Shown here in pieces: positions 7,021-9,414 of a DNA stretch of 9,414 nucleotides. Position numbers and translations under genes: made by a program. Every line of letters starts with the position of its first letter. Position 1 is the stretch's first letter. A model generated the notes under the pieces. The model saw only the letters and a list, made by a program, of their open reading frames with translations. It was not told the DNA's origin and ran no database searches. The stretch is from Bacteroidota bacterium (GTDB lineage Bacteria > Bacteroidota > Bacteroidia > Chitinophagales > Chitinophagaceae), in contig JAGWPQ010000082.1 in NCBI GenBank assembly GCA_028877045.1, forward strand, positions 1 to 9,414, given 5' to 3'.

Positions 7021-7100
7021 TGAATTATGAATGATGAATATTGAATGATGAATACCGAAGTTGTTGCGCTTCATTATTTCATATTTCTTATTCATTATTC
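7021..7100. repeat. Direct repeats and imperfect stem-loop in the nuoC-nuoD gap
   Basis: TGAATGATGAATA occurs twice, at 7028-7040 and 7042-7054 (14-base period). Beyond them GAAG (7057-7060) faces CTTC (7069-7072), and the right arm (7071-7100, ATTATTTC / TTATTCATTATTC) is roughly complementary to the left repeats. This gives an AT-rich imperfect stem with TTGTTGCG in the loop. The coding-strand loop ends in GCGCAAC, loosely like the GACGCAAC end of the cores in the other gaps. The gap 7015-7109 has no gene. Confidence 0.55.
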
Positions 7101-7109
7101 TATATTGTC

Positions 7110-7565
7110 TTACAGTTTTATCATGTTAATCGGATCTTCAAAATCTTTTCGCAACGGGTAACCAATAAAATCATCCGGCAGGATCAATAATCTTAGATCG
7201 GGATGATGTAAAAAGTTTACGCCAAACATTTCAAACACTTCGCGTTCGTGCAATTCGGCGGTACGCCATATATCGCACACTGTTTCTATTTCGGGTTTGT
7301 CTCTGTCTAATTTTACTTTCACAACAACGCAATGACGGGTGTTTGTTGATGAAAGATGATATACCATTGTAAGATGTGTTTTCCAATCAACACAAGTCAA
7401 ACAAAACATATAATCGAGATCTAAATCTTTATCAGAACGAATTTGTTCCATGAACGATCTGAATGCAGATGCCTCAACAAAAACATTTAACCATTCTCCG
7501 GTTTCATCGAAGGTTGCTGCTGGAAGTATTTCGGTAATTTTAATTTTTATTTCTTCGTTCGTCAT
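7110..7565 (-). CDS. nuoC: NADH-quinone oxidoreductase subunit C
   Basis: The 30-kDa peripheral subunit, which holds no cofactor and braces NuoD and NuoI in the Q-module. It has 151 residues, short but normal for an unfused NuoC. Recognisable end motif: LHEREVFEMFGVNFLHHPDL (105-124), then LLILPDDFIGYPLRKDF (126-142), the family signature. The N-terminal part (TEILPAATFDETGEWLNVFV) is the usual variable alpha/beta domain. It starts at an ATG 22 bases after the nuoB stop, so the two are probably translated from one message. The 3' side opens into a repeat-rich gap before nuoD. No anomalies were seen. Confidence 0.96.
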   Translation of the reverse strand: MTNEEIKIKITEILPAATFDETGEWLNVFVEASAFRSFMEQIRSDKDLDLDYMFCLTCVDWKTHLTMVYHLSSTNTRHCVVVKVKLDRDKPEIETVCDIWRTAELHEREVFEMFGVNFLHHPDLRLLILPDDFIGYPLRKDFEDPINMIKL

Positions 7566-7587
7566 ATAACTAATTCAAGAAAATATT

Positions 7588-8136
7588 TTATTGCGAAACA
7601 AATGCGCTTTGTCTGATTTGATCTCTGCTTAATCCTGCTTTAATTTTTCCCTGTAATGAAATTAATCCGTGCAATAAAGCTTCGGGTCTCGGCGGACAAC
7701 CCGGAACATAAACATCTACCGGAATAACATGGTCGGCACCTTTTACAACAGAATAAGTGTTATAAAAAAACGGGCCGCCGCTGATGGCACATGCGCCCAT
7801 TGCCACCACATATTTCGGGTCAGCCATTTGATCGTATAATCTTTTTAAAACAGGAGCCATTTTATTTACGATCGTTCCTGCGATGATGATCATATCGGCC
7901 TGCCTTGGAGAGGCTCTTGCCACTTCAAAACCAAAACGTGAAAAGTCGTATTTGGCGGCAGCAGTATGCATAAACTCAATGCCACAGCAGCTTGTAGCGA
8001 AACTGAGTGGCCATAAAGAATTGGAGCGGGCCCAATTAATTACGTCATCCAATGTGCTTACAATTAAATTGGTACTGCCGGCACTATGAATTTCTCCGGG
8101 AAAATCTAATGCTCCTATTTTATCATTTACATCCAT
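7588..8136 (-). CDS. nuoB: NADH-quinone oxidoreductase subunit B (cluster N2 protein)
   Basis: PSST-type subunit that carries the terminal [4Fe-4S] cluster N2, which reduces quinone together with NuoD. It has 182 residues. The cluster ligands are all visible: tandem C50-C51 in FATSCCGIEFMHTAA, C116 in VAMGACAISGGPF, and C147 in VYVPGCPPRPEALLHGL. RASPRQADMIIIAGTIVNKM (74-93) is the conserved stretch around the pocket. The N-terminal helix and loop (residues 1-40) precede the membrane-facing surface. Its ATG at 8136 lies inside the end of nuoA (10-base overlap), giving likely translational coupling. Hydrogenase small subunits are homologous, but the CC pair and the neighbours fix this as NuoB. 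Confidence 0.98.
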   Translation of the reverse strand: MDVNDKIGALDFPGEIHSAGSTNLIVSTLDDVINWARSNSLWPLSFATSCCGIEFMHTAAAKYDFSRFGFEVARASPRQADMIIIAGTIVNKMAPVLKRLYDQMADPKYVVAMGACAISGGPFFYNTYSVVKGADHVIPVDVYVPGCPPRPEALLHGLISLQGKIKAGLSRDQIRQSAFVSQ

Positions 8137-8477
8137 TTCAATGCTCCTTTTTTATGTGCATATAAAAAACCCATAAATAATATAAAAAAGAAAATCACAA
8201 TTTCAACCAATGCCATCATGCCCACTTTTTTTACCACAACGGCCCACGGATACATGAACACCAATTCCACATCAAAAATCAAAAAGATCAATGCAAATAA
8301 ATAATAACCTACATGAAATTGATTCCAGGGAGAACCTTTGGTTGGAATACCGCATTCGTATGCTTCTCCTTTCTGAGAATTTTTTGAACCCTTTACAAAT
8401 AACAGCGCAATTGAAATTCCGCCACCGGCAAAAGCTATTCCTGCAAAAATTAAAACAAGTAACGATGCTGCACCCAT
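8127..8477 (-). CDS. nuoA: NADH-quinone oxidoreductase subunit A
   Basis: ND3-like membrane subunit, first gene of the operon, with 116 residues and three hydrophobic helices (about residues 5-28, 57-79 and 87-106). The conserved TM1-TM2 loop reads EAYECGIPTKGSPWNQF (38-54) and contains C42, the loop cysteine near the quinone site. TM2, HVGYYLFALIFLIFDVELVF (55-74), carries D69 and E71, and PWA follows. The end, GFLYAHKKGALKW, is typical. It starts at an ATG preceded by AATAAAAAAATT, with no Shine-Dalgarno. It overlaps nuoB by ten bases. Being the first gene, its upstream 120 bases should hold the operon promoter. Confidence 0.97.
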   Translation of the reverse strand: MGAASLLVLIFAGIAFAGGGISIALLFVKGSKNSQKGEAYECGIPTKGSPWNQFHVGYYLFALIFLIFDVELVFMYPWAVVVKKVGMMALVEIVIFFFILFMGFLYAHKKGALKWM

Positions 8478-8491
8478 AATTTTTTTATTAA

Positions 8492-8530
8492 TACCCTCTA
8501 AAAGTAATAAGTATAATTTAAAGAGAAATA
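8492..8530 (-). promoter_or_regulatory. Weak candidate Bacteroidota-type promoter for the nuo operon
   Basis: On the coding strand TTTC (8528-8525), an 18-base spacer, then TACTTTTA (8506-8499) resembles the Bacteroidota consensus TTTG - 17 to 23 - TAnnTTTG, with one mismatch in each box. Transcription would start near 8492, leaving a leader of about 15 bases before nuoA. The region is very AT-rich, so such a match has real chance probability; another TTTG at 8586-8583 could belong to a different start. Confidence 0.22.
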
Positions 8531-8533
8531 GTT

Positions 8534-8547
8534 TTTACACGCGTAAA
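8534..8547. promoter_or_regulatory. Imperfect palindrome upstream of nuoA, possible operator
   Basis: TTTACACGCGTAAA is 12/14 self-complementary around a GC-bearing centre in otherwise AT-rich DNA. It sits just upstream of the promoter candidate, a suitable place for a regulator. I recognise no specific regulator site. A chance occurrence is possible. Confidence 0.25.
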
Positions 8548-8599
8548 TATTTATGTTTTTTACTTTTTCAATATCAACTATACAAATATCGAAGATAAA

Positions 8600-8639
8600 A
8601 TTAACGGCAGAAAATTAATTGCGATTTACTGCCGTTAAT
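8600..8639 (-). terminator. Hairpin terminator after the PPDK gene
   Basis: A perfect 11-bp inverted repeat, ATTAACGGCAG (8600-8610) and CTGCCGTTAAT (8629-8639), with an 18-base loop lies 14 bases past the PPDK stop codon. On the minus strand the stem is followed by TTTATCTTC, a short T-rich tract, consistent with intrinsic termination. It would separate PPDK transcription from the nuo operon downstream on the same strand. Confidence 0.65.
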
Positions 8640-8652
8640 CAATGTTAATTTA

Positions 8653-9414
8653 TTAAATGATCTTTCCAAATTCAACAGCAGCCTGTGCTGCAGCCAAACG
8701 TGCGATTGGCACACGGAACGGAGAACAACTAACATAATTCATTCCGATGCGATGACAGAATTTTACACTTTCTGCATCACCGCCATGTTCGCCGCAAATA
8801 CCAACTTTTAATTTTGGTTTTGTTTTACGGCCACGTTCGGTTCCGTCTTTAATTAATTCGCCCACACCTTCCTGGTCGATTGTCTGGAACGGATCATCAT
8901 GCAATATTTTTTGATCCATATAATTTGGTAAGAATCCGCCCACATCATCACGGCTGAATCCGAAACTCATTTGTGTAAGATCGTTTGTACCAAAGCTGAA
9001 GAAGTCGGCAACCTCTGCCATTTTATTTGCCAGCAATGCAGCTCTTGGAATTTCGATCATGGTGCCATATAAATAAGGTATGCTCTTCACTTTTAATTTA
9101 GCACATGTTTCGGCATAAACCCTGTCAACAATTACTTTTTGATGCGTTAACTCATTCACTGTGCAGGTAACCGGTACCATGATTTCGGGGAATGCTTTTT
9201 TACCCGATTTAATGATTTCGGCAGTGGCTTCTAATATAGCCCTGATCTGCATTTCAGTGATTTCAGGATAACTTACACCAAGTCGTACACCACGATGTCC
9301 CAGCATCGGATTGTTTTCGTGCAATGCCAAAACCCTTCTGCGCAATAAACTTAAACTGATACCTAATTCTTTGCTCAGATGTTTTAATTTTTCTACATCA
9401 TGCGGAACAAATTC
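8653..9414 (-). CDS. ppdK: Pyruvate, phosphate dikinase (partial, C-terminal 253 residues)
   Basis: The frame is open from the right edge to a stop at 8653; the N-terminal nucleotide-binding domain and the central phosphohistidine domain lie outside the window. PPDK interconverts ATP + phosphate + pyruvate and AMP + pyrophosphate + PEP. The visible part is the C-terminal PEP/pyruvate-binding TIM barrel. Motifs: HENNPMLGHRGVRLGVSYPE, GTMIEIPRAALLANKMAE, FFSFGTNDLTQMSFGFSRDD, DPFQTIDQEGVGEL, KVGICGEHGGDAESVKFCHR with the catalytic barrel cysteine of GICGEHGGD, and YVSCSPFRVPIARLAAAQAA. These specify PPDK rather than PEP synthase or PTS enzyme I. No internal stop or missing active-site motif was seen. 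A TTG at 9345 is an internal leucine codon, not a start. A hairpin terminator follows, so it is probably a separate unit from nuo. Confidence 0.96.
   Translation of the reverse strand, partial: EFVPHDVEKLKHLSKELGISLSLLRRRVLALHENNPMLGHRGVRLGVSYPEITEMQIRAILEATAEIIKSGKKAFPEIMVPVTCTVNELTHQKVIVDRVYAETCAKLKVKSIPYLYGTMIEIPRAALLANKMAEVADFFSFGTNDLTQMSFGFSRDDVGGFLPNYMDQKILHDDPFQTIDQEGVGELIKDGTERGRKTKPKLKVGICGEHGGDAESVKFCHRIGMNYVSCSPFRVPIARLAAAQAAVEFGKII

Noticed and set aside
8653..9345. Complete short PPDK-like protein starting at 9345
   Set aside because: The codon is TTG in the middle of a conserved domain and the frame continues to the window edge with PPDK-like sequence, so it is the 3' part of a longer gene.
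1..9414. A previously undescribed multi-gene system
   Set aside because: Every gene in view is a known complex I subunit or PPDK. Novelty is limited to subunit composition, the NuoM residue change and the intergenic repeats.

Overview
The window carries one minus-strand gene block: most of an operon for respiratory complex I (proton-pumping NADH/ferredoxin:quinone oxidoreductase), followed at the right edge by the 3' end of a pyruvate phosphate dikinase gene. The organism is most likely a member of the Bacteroidota, probably near Chitinophagales/Chitinophagaceae. The reasons are AT-rich DNA, A-rich translation starts (TAAAATG type) without clear Shine-Dalgarno sequences, the style of the subunits, and short repeat-bearing intergenic gaps of the kind I associate with that group. 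The taxonomic call is an inference.

Reading in the direction of transcription (right to left): the C-terminal 253 residues of PPDK (9414-8653) end just before a hairpin terminator (8600-8639). A short AT-rich leader (8478-8598) then holds a weak promoter candidate and an imperfect palindrome. Next come nuoA, nuoB, nuoC, nuoD, nuoH, nuoI, nuoJ, nuoK, nuoL and the first 395 codons of nuoM, which runs off the left edge. nuoN is expected beyond it but is not in view.

NuoB, C, D and I form the hydrophilic Q-module, with Fe-S cluster N2 and two further 4Fe-4S clusters. NuoH and NuoA close the quinone cavity. NuoJ, K, L and M form the proton-pumping arm. The NADH-dehydrogenase module (nuoE, nuoF, nuoG) is absent from its usual place between nuoD and nuoH, where only 100 bases remain. 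The operon therefore resembles the 11-subunit type whose electron donor may not be NADH, unless EFG lies elsewhere in the genome.

Packing is uneven. A/B, I/J and J/K overlap, and B/C and K/L are separated by 22 and 38 bases. C/D, D/H, H/I and L/M are separated by 95-147 bases of repeat-rich DNA. Two of these gaps (H/I and L/M) share a 20-base element, GTACAAGNGTGCGACGCAAC on the coding strand. A second point of interest is NuoM, which has Phe at the position where the paralogous NuoL keeps the TM7 channel lysine. I see no mobile element, CRISPR array, RNA gene or unknown multi-gene system here.
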